From Hippasteria phrygiana (lineage: Eukaryota; Echinodermata; Asteroidea; Valvatida; Goniasteridae): a DNA stretch of 64,000 nt. Made by a program: the position numbers and the translations under genes. Positions within the stretch are counted from its first letter, which is position 1, and each line of letters opens with the position of its first letter. The stretch lies in contig JAZGUH010000700.1 of assembly GCA_037893225.1 (NCBI GenBank), positions 186,001-250,000 on the forward strand, given 5' to 3'. This document shows positions 1 to 13,700 of the stretch, piece by piece. The notes below the pieces were generated by a model that saw only the letters and a program-made list of their open reading frames with translations, did not search any database and was not told where the DNA came from.

Positions 1-78
1 CAGATCTAAGCTATCCATACATGTCAAAATTACTGTATTTGGTTTATATTTCATGCAATTATGAATGAGTAAAGCAAG

Positions 79-285
79 TCATACCCTAGGGAATTTGACA
101 GGCATGGAGCAATAAATAGAAGGTAATATGCACACAGATGTTGGCCGGAAAGAAAATAAACATTGCGAGGTTTGAATTTTCTCCACAAATTTTAACTCTA
201 AGAAGCCGCCGATAATTGCAACATGTAGCGCCAGATCTAAGCTATCCATACATGTCAAAATTACTGAATTTGGTTGATATTTCAT
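79..285 (-). other. Latent 68-codon open frame of the monomer; probably non-coding
   Basis: On the minus strand an ATG in the tttcat segment (285) opens a 68-codon frame that ends at a TGA formed by the tcatacc junction (79). It begins MKYQPNSVILTC and ends MPVKFPRV. The same frame occurs in nearly every monomer. Where the junction reads tccatacc, the extra base removes this TGA and the frame runs about ten codons further, ending THS. Eight monomers have tttaatgc instead of tttcatgc and lose the ATG. I recognise no domain, signal peptide or homolog. The frame exists partly because 231 is divisible by three. Its variants mix synonymous and non-synonymous changes, including Pro/His, Cys/Tyr and Arg/Gly. 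No promoter, spliced structure or codon bias supports a gene. It is listed once as an example and is not claimed as a coding sequence. Confidence 0.75.
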
Positions 286-462
286 GCAATTATGAATGAG
301 TAAAGCAAGTCATACCCTGGGGAATTTGACAGGCATGGAGCAATAAATAGAAGGTAATATGCACACAGATGTTGGCCGGAAAGAAAATAAACATTGCGAG
401 GTTTGAATTTTCTCCACAAGTGTTAACTCTAAGAAGCCGCCGATAATTGCAACATGTAGCGC
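232..462 (+). repeat. Representative 231-bp monomer (phased on the agatct site)
   Basis: This copy illustrates the monomer anatomy; 88 of its 231 bases are G or C by count. In order it holds: cagatctaagc (BglII-type palindrome) at 232; acatgt in ccatacatgtcaaa; the three-way variable base in ctg(a/c/t)attt; the dyad-like tcatgcaattatga; the length-variable junction agtc(c)atacc; a cct(a/g)ggg or cccaggg site; a(g/t)gcatgg; a first aataaa in gcaataaatag; tg(c/t)acacagatg; ttggccgg; a second aataaa in gaaaataaac; gtgttaac or gttttaac; and the CpG-bearing gccgccgat(a/g)attg...tagcgcc. About five CpG sites are present, mostly in the last 100 bases. The choice of phase is arbitrary. Confidence 0.9.
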
Positions 463-1698
463 CAGATCTAAGCTATCCATACATGTCAAAATTACTGCAT
501 TTGGTTGATATTTCATGCAATTATGAATGAGTAAAGCAAGTCATACCCTAGGGAATTTGACAGGCATGGAGCAATACATAGAAGGTAATATGCACACAGA
601 TGTTGGCCGGAAAGAAAATAAACATTGCGAGGTTTGAATTTTCTCCACAAGTTTTAACTCTAGGAAGCCGCCGATAATTGCAACATGTAGCGCCAGATCT
701 AAGCTATCCATACATGTCAAAATTACTGAATTTGGTTGATATTTCATGCAATTATGAATGAGTAAAGCATGTCATACCCTAGGGAATTTGACAGGCATGG
801 AGCAATAAATAGACGGTAATATGTACACAGATGTTGGCCGGAAAGAAAATAAACATTGCGAGGTTTGAATTTTCTCCACAAGTTTTAACTCTAAGAAGCC
901 GCCGATGATTGCAACATGTAGCGCCAGATCTAAGCTATCCATACATGTCAAAATTACTGCATTTGGTTGATATTTCATGCAATTATGAATGAGTAGAGCA
1001 AGTCCATACCCCAGGGAATTTGACAGGCATGGAGCAATAAATAGAAGGTAATATGCACACAGATGTTGGCCGGAAAGAAAATAAACATTGCGAGGTTTGA
1101 ATTTTCTCCACAAGTGTTAACTCTAAGAAGCCGCCGATAATTGCAACATGTAGCGCCAGATCTAAGCTATCCATACATGTCAAAATTACTGCATTTGGTT
1201 GATATTTCATGCAATTATGAATGAGTAAAGCAAGTCCATACCCCAGGGAATTTGACATGCATGGAGCAATAAATAGAAGGTAATATGCACACAGATGTTG
1301 GCCGGAAAGAAAATAAACATTGCGAGGTTTGAATTTTCTCCACAAGTGTTAACTCTAAGAAGCCGCCGATAATTGCAACATGTAGCGCCAGATCTAAGCT
1401 ATCCATACATGTCAAAATTACTGCATTTGGTTGATATTTCATGCAATTATGAATGAGTAAAGCAAGTCCATACCCCAGGGAATTTGACATGCATGGAGCA
1501 ATAAATAGAAGGTAATATGCACACAGATGTTGGCCGGAAAGAAAATAAACATTGCGAGGTTTGAATTTTCTCCACAAGTGTTAACTCTAAGAAGCCGCCG
1601 ATAATTGCAACATGTAGCGCCAGATCTAAGCTATCCATACATGTCAAAATTACTGTATTTGGTTTATATTTCATGCAATTATGAATGAGTAAAGCAAG

Positions 1699-4600
1699 TC
1701 ATACCCTAGGGAATTTGACAGGCATGGAGCAATAAATAGAAGGTAATATGCACACAGATGTTGGCCGGAAAGAAAATAAACATTGCGAGGTTTGAATTTT
1801 CTCCACAAATTTTAACTCTAAGAAGCCGCCGATAATTGCAACATGTAGCGCCAGATCTAAGCTATCCATACATGTCAAAATTACTGAATTTGGTTGATAT
1901 TTCATGCAATTATGAATGAGTAAAGCAAGTCATACCCTGGGGAATTTGACAGGCATGGAGCAATAAATAGAAGGTAATATGCACACAGATGTTGGCCGGA
2001 AAGAAAATAAACATTGCGAGGTTTGAATTTTCTCCACAAGTGTTAACTCTAAGAAGCCGCCGATAATTGCAACATGTAGCGCCAGATCTAAGCTATCCAT
2101 ACATGTCAAAATTACTGCATTTGGTTGATATTTCATGCAATTATGAATGAGTAAAGCAAGTCATACCCTAGGGAATTTGACAGGCATGGAGCAATACATA
2201 GAAGGTAATATGCACACAGATGTTGGCCGGAAAGAAAATAAACATTGCGAGGTTTGAATTTTCTCCACAAGTGTTAACTCTAAGAAGCCGCCGATAATTG
2301 CAACATGTAGCGCCAGATCTAAGCTATCCATACATGTCAAAATTACTGAATTTGGTTGATATTTCATGCAATTATGAATGAGTAAAGCAAGTCATACCCC
2401 AGGGAATTTGACATGCATGGAGCAATAAATAGACGGTAATATGCACACAGATGTTGGACGGAAAGAAAATAAACATTGCGAGGTTTGAATTTTCTCCACA
2501 AGTTTTAACTCTAGGAAGCCGCCGATGATTGCAACATGTAGCGCCAGATCTAAGCTATCCATACATGTCAACATTACTGAATTTGGTTGATATTTCATGC
2601 AATTATGAATGAGTAAAGCAAGTCATACCCCAGGGAATTTGACATGCATGGAGCAATAAATAGACGGTAATATGCACACAGATGTTGGCCGGAAAGAAAA
2701 TAAACATTGCGAGGTTTGAATTTTCTCCACAAGTGTTAACTCTAAGAAGCCGCCGATAATTGCAACATGTAGCGCCAGATCTAAGCTATCCATACATGTC
2801 AAAATTACTGCATTTGGTTGATATTTCATGCAATTATGAATGAGTAGAGCAAGTCCATACCCCAGGGAATTTGACAGGCATGGAGCAATAAATAGAAGGT
2901 AATATGCACACAGGTGTTGGCCGGAAAGAAAATAAACATTGCGAGGTTTGAATTTTCTCCACAAGTGTTAACTCTAAGAAGCCGCCGATAATTGCAACAT
3001 GTAGCGCCAGATCTAAGCTATCCATACATGTCAAAATTACTGCATTTGGTTGATATTTCATGCAATTATGAATGAGTAAAGCAAGTCCATACCCCAGGGA
3101 ATTTGACATGCATGGAGCAATAAATAGAAGGTAATATGCACACAGATGTTGGCCGGAAAGAAAATAAACATTGCGAGGTTTGAATTTTCTCCACAAGTGT
3201 TAACTCTAAGAAGCCGCCGATAATTGCAACATGTAGCGCCAGATCTAAGCTATCCATACATGTCAAAATTACTGTATTTGGTTTATATTTCATGCAATTA
3301 TGAATGAGTAAAGCAAGTCATACCCTAGGGAATTTGACAGGCATGGAGCAATAAATAGAAGGTAATATGCACACAGATGTTGGCCGGAAAGAAAATAAAC
3401 ATTGCGAGGTTTGAATTTTCTCCACAAGTTTTAACTCTAAGAAGCCGCCGATAATTGCAACATGTAGCGCCAGATCTAAGCTATCCATACATGTCAAAAT
3501 TACTGAATTTGGTTGATATTTCATGCAATTATGAATGAGTAAAGCATGTCCATACCCCAGGGAATTTGACAGGCATGGAGCAATAAATAGAAGGTAATAT
3601 GCACACAGATGTTGGTCGGAAAGAAAATAAACATTGCGAGGTTTGAATTTTCTCCACAAGTGTTAACTCTAAGAAGCCGCCGATAATTGCAACATGTAGC
3701 GCCAGATCTAAGCTATCCATACATGTCAAAATTACTGCATTTGGTTGATATTTCATGCAATTATGAATGAGTAAAGCAAGTCCATACCCCAGGGAATTTG
3801 ACATGCATGGAGCAATAAATAGAAGGTAATATGCACACAGGTGTTGGCCGGAAAGAAAATAAACATTGCGAGGTTTGAATTTTCTCCACAAGTGTTAACT
3901 CTAAGAAGCCGCCGATAATTGCAACATGTAGCGCCAGATCTAAGCTATCCATACATGTCAAAATTACTGAATTTGGTTGATATTTCATGCAATTATGAAT
4001 GAGTAAAGCAAGTCATACCCCAGGGAATTTGACATGCATGGAGCAATAAATAGACGGTAATATGCACACAGATGTTGGCCGGAAAGAAAATAAACATTGC
4101 GAGGTTTGAATTTTCTCCACAAGTGTTAACTCTAAGAAGCCGCCGATAATTGCAACATGTAGCGCCAGATCTAAGCTATCCATACATGTCAAAATTACTG
4201 CATTTGGTTGATATTTCATGCAATTATGAATGAGTAGAGCAAGTCCATACCCCAGGGAATTTGACAGGCATGGAGCAATAAATAGAAGGTAATATGCACA
4301 CAGGTGTTGGCCGGAAAGAAAATAAACATTGCGAGGTTTGAATTTTCTCCACAAGTGTTAACTCTAAGAAGCCGCCGATAATTGCAACATGTAGCGCCAG
4401 ATCTAAGCTATCCATACATGTCAAAATTACTGCATTTGGTTGATATTTCATGCAATTATGAATGAGTAAAGCAAGTCCATACCCCAGGGAATTTGACATG
4501 CATGGAGCAATAAATAGAAGGTAATATGCACACAGATGTTGGCCGGAAAGAAAATAAACATTGCGAGGTTTGAATTTTCTCCACAAGTGTTAACTCTAAG

Positions 4601-7600
4601 AAGCCGCCGATAATTGCAACATGTAGCGCCAGATCTAAGCTATCCATACATGTCAAAATTACTGTATTTGGTTTATATTTCATGCAATTATGAATGAGTA
4701 AAGCAAGTCATACCCTAGGGAATTTGACAGGCATGGAGCAATAAATAGAAGGTAATATGCACACAGATGTTGGCCGGAAAGAAAATAAACATTGCGAGGT
4801 TTGAATTTTCTCCACAAGTTTTAACTCTAAGAAGCCGCCGATAATTGCAACATGTAGCGCCAGATCTAAGCTATCCATACATGTCAAAATTACTGAATTT
4901 GGTTGATATTTCATGCAATTATGAATGAGTAAAGCAAGTCATACCCTAGGGAATTTGACAGGCATGGAGCAATAAATAGAAGGTAATATGCACACAGATG
5001 TTGGCCGGAAAGAAAATAAACATTGCGAGGTTTGAATTTTCTCCACAAGTGTTAACTCTAAGAAGCCGCCGATAATTGCAACATGTAGCGCCAGATCTAA
5101 GCTATCCATACATGTCAAAATTACTGAATTTGGTTGATATTTCATGCAATTATGAATGAGTAAAGCAAGTCATACCCCAGGGAATTTGACATGCATGGAG
5201 CAATAAATAGACGGTAATATGCACACAGATGTTGGACGGAAAGAAAATAAACATTGCGAGGTTTGAATTTTCTCCACAAGTTTTAACTCTAGGAAGCCGC
5301 CGATGATTGCAACATGTAGCGCCAGATCTAAGCTATCCATACATGTCAACATTACTGAATTTGGTTGATATTTCATGCAATTATGAATGAGTAAAGCAAG
5401 TCATACCCCATCGAATTTGACATGCATGGAGCAATAAATAGACGGTAATATGCACACAGATGTTGGCTGGAAAGAAAATAAACATTGCGAGGTTTGAATT
5501 TTCTCCACAAGTTTTAATTCTAAGAAGCCGCCGATAATTGCAACATGTAGCGCCAGATCTAAGCTATCCATACATGTCAAAATTACTGCATTTGGTTGAT
5601 ATTTCATGCAATTATGAATGAGTAAAGCAAGTCCATACCCCAGGGAATTTGACATGCATGGAGCAATAAATAGAAGGTAATATGCACACAGATGTTGGCC
5701 GGAAAGAAAATAAACATTGCGAGGTTTGAATTTTCTCCACAAGTGTTAACTCTAAGAAGCCGCCGATAATTGCAACATGTAGCGCCAGATCTAAGCTATC
5801 CATACATGTCAAAATTACTGCATTTGGTTGATATTTCATGCAATTATGAATGAGTAGAGCAAGTCCATACCCCAGGGAATTTGACAGGCATGGAGCAATA
5901 AATAGAAGGTAATATGCACACAGGTGTTGGCCGGAAAGAAAATAAACATTGCGAGGTTTGAATTTTCTCCACAAGTGTTAACTCTAAGAAGCCGCCGATA
6001 ATTGCAACATGTAGCGCCAGATCTAAGCTATCCATACATGTCAAAATTACTGCATTTGGTTGATATTTCATGCAATTATGAATGAGTAAAGCAAGTCCAT
6101 ACCCCAGGGAATTTGACATGCATGGAGCAATAAATAGAAGGTAATATGCACACAGATGTTGGCCGGAAAGAAAATAAACATTGCGAGGTTTGAATTTTCT
6201 CCACAAGTGTTAACTCTAAGAAGCCGCCGATAATTGCAACATGTAGCGCCAGATCTAAGCTATCCATACATGTCAAAATTACTGAATTTGGTAGATATTT
6301 CATGCAATTATGAATGAGTAAAGCAAGTCCATACCCTAGGGAATTTGACAGGCATGGAGCAATAAATAGAAGGTAATATGCACACAGATGTTGGCCGGAA
6401 AGAAAATAAACATTGCGAGGTTTGAATTTTCTCCACAAGTGTTAACTCTAAGAAGCCGCCGATAATTGCAACATGTAGCGCCAGATCTAAGCTATCCATA
6501 CATGTCAAAATTACTGCATTTGGTTGATATTTCATGCAATTATGAATGAGTAAAGCAAGTCATACCCTAGGGAATTTGACAGGCATGGAGCAATACATAG
6601 AAGGTAATATGCACACAGATGTTGGCCGGAAAGAAAATAAACATTGCGAGGTTTGAATTTTCTCCACAAGTGTTAACTCTAAGAAGCCGCCGATAATTGC
6701 AACATGTAGCGCCAGATCTAAGCTATCCATACATGTCAAAATTACTGAATTTGGTTGATATTTCATGCAATTATGAATGAGTAAAGCAAGTCATACCCCA
6801 GGGAATTTGACATGCATGGAGCAATAAATAGACGGTAATATGCACACAGATGTTGGCCGGAAAGAAAATAAACATTGCGAGGTTTGAATTTTCTCCACAA
6901 GTTTTAACTCTAGGAAGCCGCCGATGATTGCAACATGTAGCGCCAGATCTAAGCTATCCATACATGTCAAAATTACTGTATTTGGTTTATATTTCATGCA
7001 ATTATGAATGAGTAAAGCAAGTCATACCCTAGGGAATTTGACAGGCATGGAGCAATAAATAGAAGGTAATATGCACACAGATGTTGGCCGGAAAGAAAAT
7101 AAACATTGCGAGGTTTGAATTTTCTCCACAAGTGTTAACTCTAAGAAGCCGCCGATAATTGCAACATGTAGCGCCAGATCTAAGCTATCCATACATGTCA
7201 AAATTACTGAATTTGGTTGATATTTCATGCAATTATGAATGAGTAAAGCAAGTCCATACCCCAGGGAATTTGACATGCATGGAGCAATAAATAGACGGTA
7301 ATATGCACACAGATGTTGGCCGGAAAGAAAATAAACATTGCGAGGTTTGAATTTTCTCCACAAGTTTTAATTCTAAGAAGCCGCCGATAATTGCAACATG
7401 TAGCGCCAGATCTAAGCTATCCATACATGTCAAAATTACTGCATTTGGTTGATATTTCATGCAATTATGAATGAGTAAAGCAAGTCCATACCCCAGGGAA
7501 TTTGACATGCATGGAGCAATAAATAGAAGGTAATATGCACACAGATGTTGGCCGGAAAGAAAATAAACATTGCGAGGTTTGAATTTTCTCCACAAGTGTT

Positions 7601-9107
7601 AACTCTAAGAAGCCGCCGATAATTGCAACATGTAGCGCCAGATCTAAGCTATCCATACATGTCAAAATTACTGTATTTGGTTGATATTTAATGCAATTAT
7701 GAATGAGTAGAGCAAGTCATACCCCAGGGAATTTGACAGGCATGGAGCAATAAATAGAAGGTAATATGCACACAGATGTTGGCCGGAAAGAAAATAAACA
7801 TTGCGAGGTTTGAATTTTCTCCACAAGTTTTAACTCTAAGAAGCCGCCGATAATTGCAACATGTAGCGCCAGATCTAAGCTATCCATACATGTCAAAATT
7901 ACTGAATTTGGTTGATATTTCATGCAATTATGAATGAGTAAAGCAAGTCCATACCCCAGGAAAATTTGACATGCATGGAGCAATAAATAGACGGTAACAT
8001 GTACACAGATGTTGGCCGGAAAGAAAATAAACATTGCGAGGTTTGAATTTTCTCCACAAGTTTTAACTCTAGGAAGCCGCCGATAATTGCAACATGTAGC
8101 GCCAGATCTAAGCTATCCATACATGTCAAAATTACTGAATTTGGTTGATATTTCATGCAATTATGAATGAGTAAAGCATGTCATACCCTAGGGAATTTGA
8201 CAGGCATGGAGCAATAAATAGACGGTAATATGTACACAGATGTTGGCCGGAAAGAAAATAAACATTGCGAGGTTTGAATTTTCTCCACAAGTTTTAACTC
8301 TAAGAAGCCGCCGATGATTGCAACATGTAGCGCCAGATCTAAGCTATCCATACATGTCAAAATTACTGCATTTGGTTGATATTTCATGCAATTATGAATG
8401 AGTAGAGCAAGTCCATACCCCAGGGAATTTGACAGGCATGGAGCAATAAATAGAAGGTAATATGCACACAGATGTTGGCCGGAAAGAAAATAAACATTGC
8501 GAGGTTTGAATTTTCTCCACAAGTGTTAACTCTAAGAAGCCGCCGATAATTGCAACATGTAGCGCCAGATCTAAGCTATCCATACATGTCAAAATTACTG
8601 CATTTGGTTGATATTTCATGCAATTATGAATGAGTAAAGCAAGTCCATACCCCAGGGAATTTGACATGCATGGAGCAATAAATAGAAGGTAATATGCACA
8701 CAGATGTTGGCCGGAAAGAAAATAAACATTGCGAGGTTTGAATTTTCTCCACAAGTGTTAACTCTAAGAAGCCGCCGATAATTGCAACATGTAGCGCCAG
8801 ATCTAAGCTATCCATACATGTCAAAATTACTGCATTTGGTTGATATTTCATGCAATTATGAATGAGTAAAGCAAGTCCATACCCCAGGGAATTTGACATG
8901 CATGGAGCAATAAATAGAAGGTAATATGCACACAGATGTTGGCCGGAAAGAAAATAAACATTGCGAGGTTTGAATTTTCTCCACAAGTGTTAACTCTAAG
9001 AAGCCGCCGATAATTGCAACATGTAGCGCCAGATCTAAGCTATCCATACATGTCAAAATTACTGTATTTGGTTTATATTTCATGCAATTATGAATGAGTA
9101 AAGCAAG
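1699..9107 (+). repeat. Long higher-order unit L, copy 1 (32-mer, 7,409 bp)
   Basis: It starts with the ccacaaatttt monomer (1699) and ends where the same monomer type returns (9108). Internally it contains shorter periods. A 1,390-bp 6-mer runs from 2623 to 4013. A 1,620-bp step relates the ccacacaggtgttgg monomers of 4224-4455 and 5844-6075. The last part (7485-8180) has tttaatgc, acatgtacac and a 233-bp monomer with ccaggaaaatttg near 7961. The terminal four monomers (from 8181) repeat those from 772 at an offset of 7,409 bp. Private markers include gttggtcgg near 3614, gttggctgg near 5464 and gtagatatttc near 6292; all three recur in the second long unit. Confidence 0.88.
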
Positions 9108-10727
9108 TCATACCCTAGGGAATTTGACAGGCATGGAGCAATAAATAGAAGGTAATATGCACACAGATGTTGGCCGGAAAGAAAATAAACATTGCGAGGT
9201 TTGAATTTTCTCCACAAATTTTAACTCTAAGAAGCCGCCGATAATTGCAACATGTAGCGCCAGATCTAAGCTATCCATACATGTCAAAATTACTGAATTT
9301 GGTTGATATTTCATGCAATTATGAATGAGTAAAGCAAGTCATACCCTGGGGAATTTGACAGGCATGGAGCAATAAATAGAAGGTAATATGCACACAGATG
9401 TTGGCCGGAAAGAAAATAAACATTGCGAGGTTTGAATTTTCTCCACAAGTGTTAACTCTAAGAAGCCGCCGATAATTGCAACATGTAGCGCCAGATCTAA
9501 GCTATCCATACATGTCAAAATTACTGCATTTGGTTGATATTTCATGCAATTATGAATGAGTAAAGCAAGTCATACCCTAGGGAATTTGACAGGCATGGAG
9601 CAATACATAGAAGGTAATATGCACACAGATGTTGGCCGGAAAGAAAATAAACATTGCGAGGTTTGAATTTTCTCCACAAGTTTTAACTCTAGGAAGCCGC
9701 CGATAATTGCAACATGTAGCGCCAGATCTAAGCTATCCATACATGTCAAAATTACTGAATTTGGTTGATATTTCATGCAATTATGAATGAGTAAAGCATG
9801 TCATACCCTAGGGAATTTGACAGGCATGGAGCAATAAATAGACGGTAATATGTACACAGATGTTGGCCGGAAAGAAAATAAACATTGCGAGGTTTGAATT
9901 TTCTCCACAAGTTTTAACTCTAAGAAGCCGCCGATGATTGCAACATGTAGCGCCAGATCTAAGCTATCCATACATGTCAAAATTACTGCATTTGGTTGAT
10001 ATTTCATGCAATTATGAATGAGTAGAGCAAGTCCATACCCCAGGGAATTTGACAGGCATGGAGCAATAAATAGAAGGTAATATGCACACAGATGTTGGCC
10101 GGAAAGAAAATAAACATTGCGAGGTTTGAATTTTCTCCACAAGTGTTAACTCTAAGAAGCCGCCGATAATTGCAACATGTAGCGCCAGATCTAAGCTATC
10201 CATACATGTCAAAATTACTGCATTTGGTTGATATTTCATGCAATTATGAATGAGTAAAGCAAGTCCATACCCCAGGGAATTTGACATGCATGGAGCAATA
10301 AATAGAAGGTAATATGCACACAGATGTTGGCCGGAAAGAAAATAAACATTGCGAGGTTTGAATTTTCTCCACAAGTGTTAACTCTAAGAAGCCGCCGATA
10401 ATTGCAACATGTAGCGCCAGATCTAAGCTATCCATACATGTCAAAATTACTGCATTTGGTTGATATTTCATGCAATTATGAATGAGTAAAGCAAGTCCAT
10501 ACCCCAGGGAATTTGACATGCATGGAGCAATAAATAGAAGGTAATATGCACACAGATGTTGGCCGGAAAGAAAATAAACATTGCGAGGTTTGAATTTTCT
10601 CCACAAGTGTTAACTCTAAGAAGCCGCCGATAATTGCAACATGTAGCGCCAGATCTAAGCTATCCATACATGTCAAAATTACTGTATTTGGTTTATATTT
10701 CATGCAATTATGAATGAGTAAAGCAAG
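9108..10727 (+). repeat. Short higher-order unit S, copy 2 (7-mer, 1,620 bp)
   Basis: It repeats 79-1698 at an offset of 9,029 bp. The seven monomers correspond one to one, including the chimeric third monomer at 9570, which joins gcaatacatag to gttttaactctagg. No difference from copy 1 was noticed by eye. The shared chimera shows that the two S units descend from a single deletion event that was later copied, not from two separate deletions. Confidence 0.9.
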
Positions 10728-13700
10728 TCATACCCTAGGGAATTTGACAGGCATGGAGCAATAAATAGAAGGTAATATGCACACAGATGTTGGCCGGAAA
10801 GAAAATAAACATTGCGAGGTTTGAATTTTCTCCACAAATTTTAACTCTAAGAAGCCGCCGATAATTGCAACATGTAGCGCCAGATCTAAGCTATCCATAC
10901 ATGTCAAAATTACTGAATTTGGTTGATATTTCATGCAATTATGAATGAGTAAAGCAAGTCATACCCTGGGGAATTTGACAGGCATGGAGCAATAAATAGA
11001 AGGTAATATGCACACAGATGTTGGCCGGAAAGAAAATAAACATTGCGAGGTTTGAATTTTCTCCACAAGTGTTAACTCTAAGAAGCCGCCGATAATTGCA
11101 ACATGTAGCGCCAGATCTAAGCTATCCATACATGTCAAAATTACTGCATTTGGTTGATATTTCATGCAATTATGAATGAGTAAAGCAAGTCATACCCTAG
11201 GGAATTTGACAGGCATGGAGCAATACATAGAAGGTAATATGCACACAGATGTTGGCCGGAAAGAAAATAAACATTGCGAGGTTTGAATTTTCTCCACAAG
11301 TGTTAACTCTAAGAAGCCGCCGATAATTGCAACATGTAGCGCCAGATCTAAGCTATCCATACATGTCAAAATTACTGAATTTGGTTGATATTTCATGCAA
11401 TTATGAATGAGTAAAGCAAGTCATACCCCAGGGAATTTGACATGCATGGAGCAATAAATAGACGGTAATATGCACACAGATGTTGGACGGAAAGAAAATA
11501 AACATTGCGAGGTTTGAATTTTCTCCACAAGTTTTAACTCTAGGAAGCCGCCGATGATTGCAACATGTAGCGCCAGATCTAAGCTATCCATACATGTCAA
11601 CATTACTGAATTTGGTTGATATTTCATGCAATTATGAATGAGTAAAGCAAGTCATACCCCAGGGAATTTGACATGCATGGAGCAATAAATAGACGGTAAT
11701 ATGCACACAGATGTTGGCCGGAAAGAAAATAAACATTGCGAGGTTTGAATTTTCTCCACAAGTGTTAACTCTAAGAAGCCGCCGATAATTGCAACATGTA
11801 GCGCCAGATCTAAGCTATCCATACATGTCAAAATTACTGCATTTGGTTGATATTTCATGCAATTATGAATGAGTAGAGCAAGTCCATACCCCAGGGAATT
11901 TGACAGGCATGGAGCAATAAATAGAAGGTAATATGCACACAGGTGTTGGCCGGAAAGAAAATAAACATTGCGAGGTTTGAATTTTCTCCACAAGTGTTAA
12001 CTCTAAGAAGCCGCCGATAATTGCAACATGTAGCGCCAGATCTAAGCTATCCATACATGTCAAAATTACTGCATTTGGTTGATATTTCATGCAATTATGA
12101 ATGAGTAAAGCAAGTCCATACCCCAGGGAATTTGACATGCATGGAGCAATAAATAGAAGGTAATATGCACACAGATGTTGGCCGGAAAGAAAATAAACAT
12201 TGCGAGGTTTGAATTTTCTCCACAAGTGTTAACTCTAAGAAGCCGCCGATAATTGCAACATGTAGCGCCAGATCTAAGCTATCCATACATGTCAAAATTA
12301 CTGTATTTGGTTTATATTTCATGCAATTATGAATGAGTAAAGCAAGTCATACCCTAGGGAATTTGACAGGCATGGAGCAATAAATAGAAGGTAATATGCA
12401 CACAGATGTTGGCCGGAAAGAAAATAAACATTGCGAGGTTTGAATTTTCTCCACAAGTTTTAACTCTAAGAAGCCGCCGATAATTGCAACATGTAGCGCC
12501 AGATCTAAGCTATCCATACATGTCAAAATTACTGAATTTGGTTGATATTTCATGCAATTATGAATGAGTAAAGCATGTCCATACCCCAGGGAATTTGACA
12601 GGCATGGAGCAATAAATAGAAGGTAATATGCACACAGATGTTGGTCGGAAAGAAAATAAACATTGCGAGGTTTGAATTTTCTCCACAAGTGTTAACTCTA
12701 AGAAGCCGCCGATAATTGCAACATGTAGCGCCAGATCTAAGCTATCCATACATGTCAAAATTACTGCATTTGGTTGATATTTCATGCAATTATGAATGAG
12801 TAAAGCAAGTCCATACCCCAGGGAATTTGACATGCATGGAGCAATAAATAGAAGGTAATATGCACACAGGTGTTGGCCGGAAAGAAAATAAACATTGCGA
12901 GGTTTGAATTTTCTCCACAAGTGTTAACTCTAAGAAGCCGCCGATAATTGCAACATGTAGCGCCAGATCTAAGCTATCCATACATGTCAAAATTACTGAA
13001 TTTGGTTGATATTTCATGCAATTATGAATGAGTAAAGCAAGTCATACCCCAGGGAATTTGACATGCATGGAGCAATAAATAGACGGTAATATGCACACAG
13101 ATGTTGGCCGGAAAGAAAATAAACATTGCGAGGTTTGAATTTTCTCCACAAGTGTTAACTCTAAGAAGCCGCCGATAATTGCAACATGTAGCGCCAGATC
13201 TAAGCTATCCATACATGTCAAAATTACTGCATTTGGTTGATATTTCATGCAATTATGAATGAGTAGAGCAAGTCCATACCCCAGGGAATTTGACAGGCAT
13301 GGAGCAATAAATAGAAGGTAATATGCACACAGGTGTTGGCCGGAAAGAAAATAAACATTGCGAGGTTTGAATTTTCTCCACAAGTGTTAACTCTAAGAAG
13401 CCGCCGATAATTGCAACATGTAGCGCCAGATCTAAGCTATCCATACATGTCAAAATTACTGCATTTGGTTGATATTTCATGCAATTATGAATGAGTAAAG
13501 CAAGTCCATACCCCAGGGAATTTGACATGCATGGAGCAATAAATAGAAGGTAATATGCACACAGATGTTGGCCGGAAAGAAAATAAACATTGCGAGGTTT
13601 GAATTTTCTCCACAAGTGTTAACTCTAAGAAGCCGCCGATAATTGCAACATGTAGCGCCAGATCTAAGCTATCCATACATGTCAAAATTACTGTATTTGG

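Larger units (their letters stand above)
79..1698 (+). repeat. Short higher-order unit S, copy 1 (7-mer, 1,620 bp)
   Basis: Seven monomers with junctions at 79, 310, 541, 772, 1003, 1235 and 1467. The following unit restarts at 1699 with the same signature, a monomer carrying ccacaaatttt. Bases from 1 and from 1621 read the same for the first two and a half monomers. The third monomer (541-771) is a chimera: its front half is the gcaatacatag type seen at 2161, while its back half (gttttaactctagg, gataattg, then gcatgtcat at 772) is the type seen at 7949. S therefore looks like the adjacent 32-mer with 25 internal monomers (5,789 bp) missing. A second, apparently identical S lies at 9108. Confidence 0.9.

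Noticed and set aside
50..68. Dyad tttcatgcaattatgaat as a terminator or origin hairpin
   Set aside because: The stem is only about five or six pairs with a mismatch, has no T tract, and is repeated in all monomers. It is a minor feature of the satellite, not a site with a supported function.
140..180. CENP-B box in the ttggccggaaagaaaataaac segment
   Set aside because: The spacing and key bases of the known 17-bp box (TTCG and CGGG cores) are not present on either strand of the monomer.
7465..8156. Distinct proteins suggested by frames starting with MTC or MFIFF
   Set aside because: They are alternative starts in the same or a shifted frame, caused by the tttaatgc variant and by one-base length changes. 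They are not new genes.
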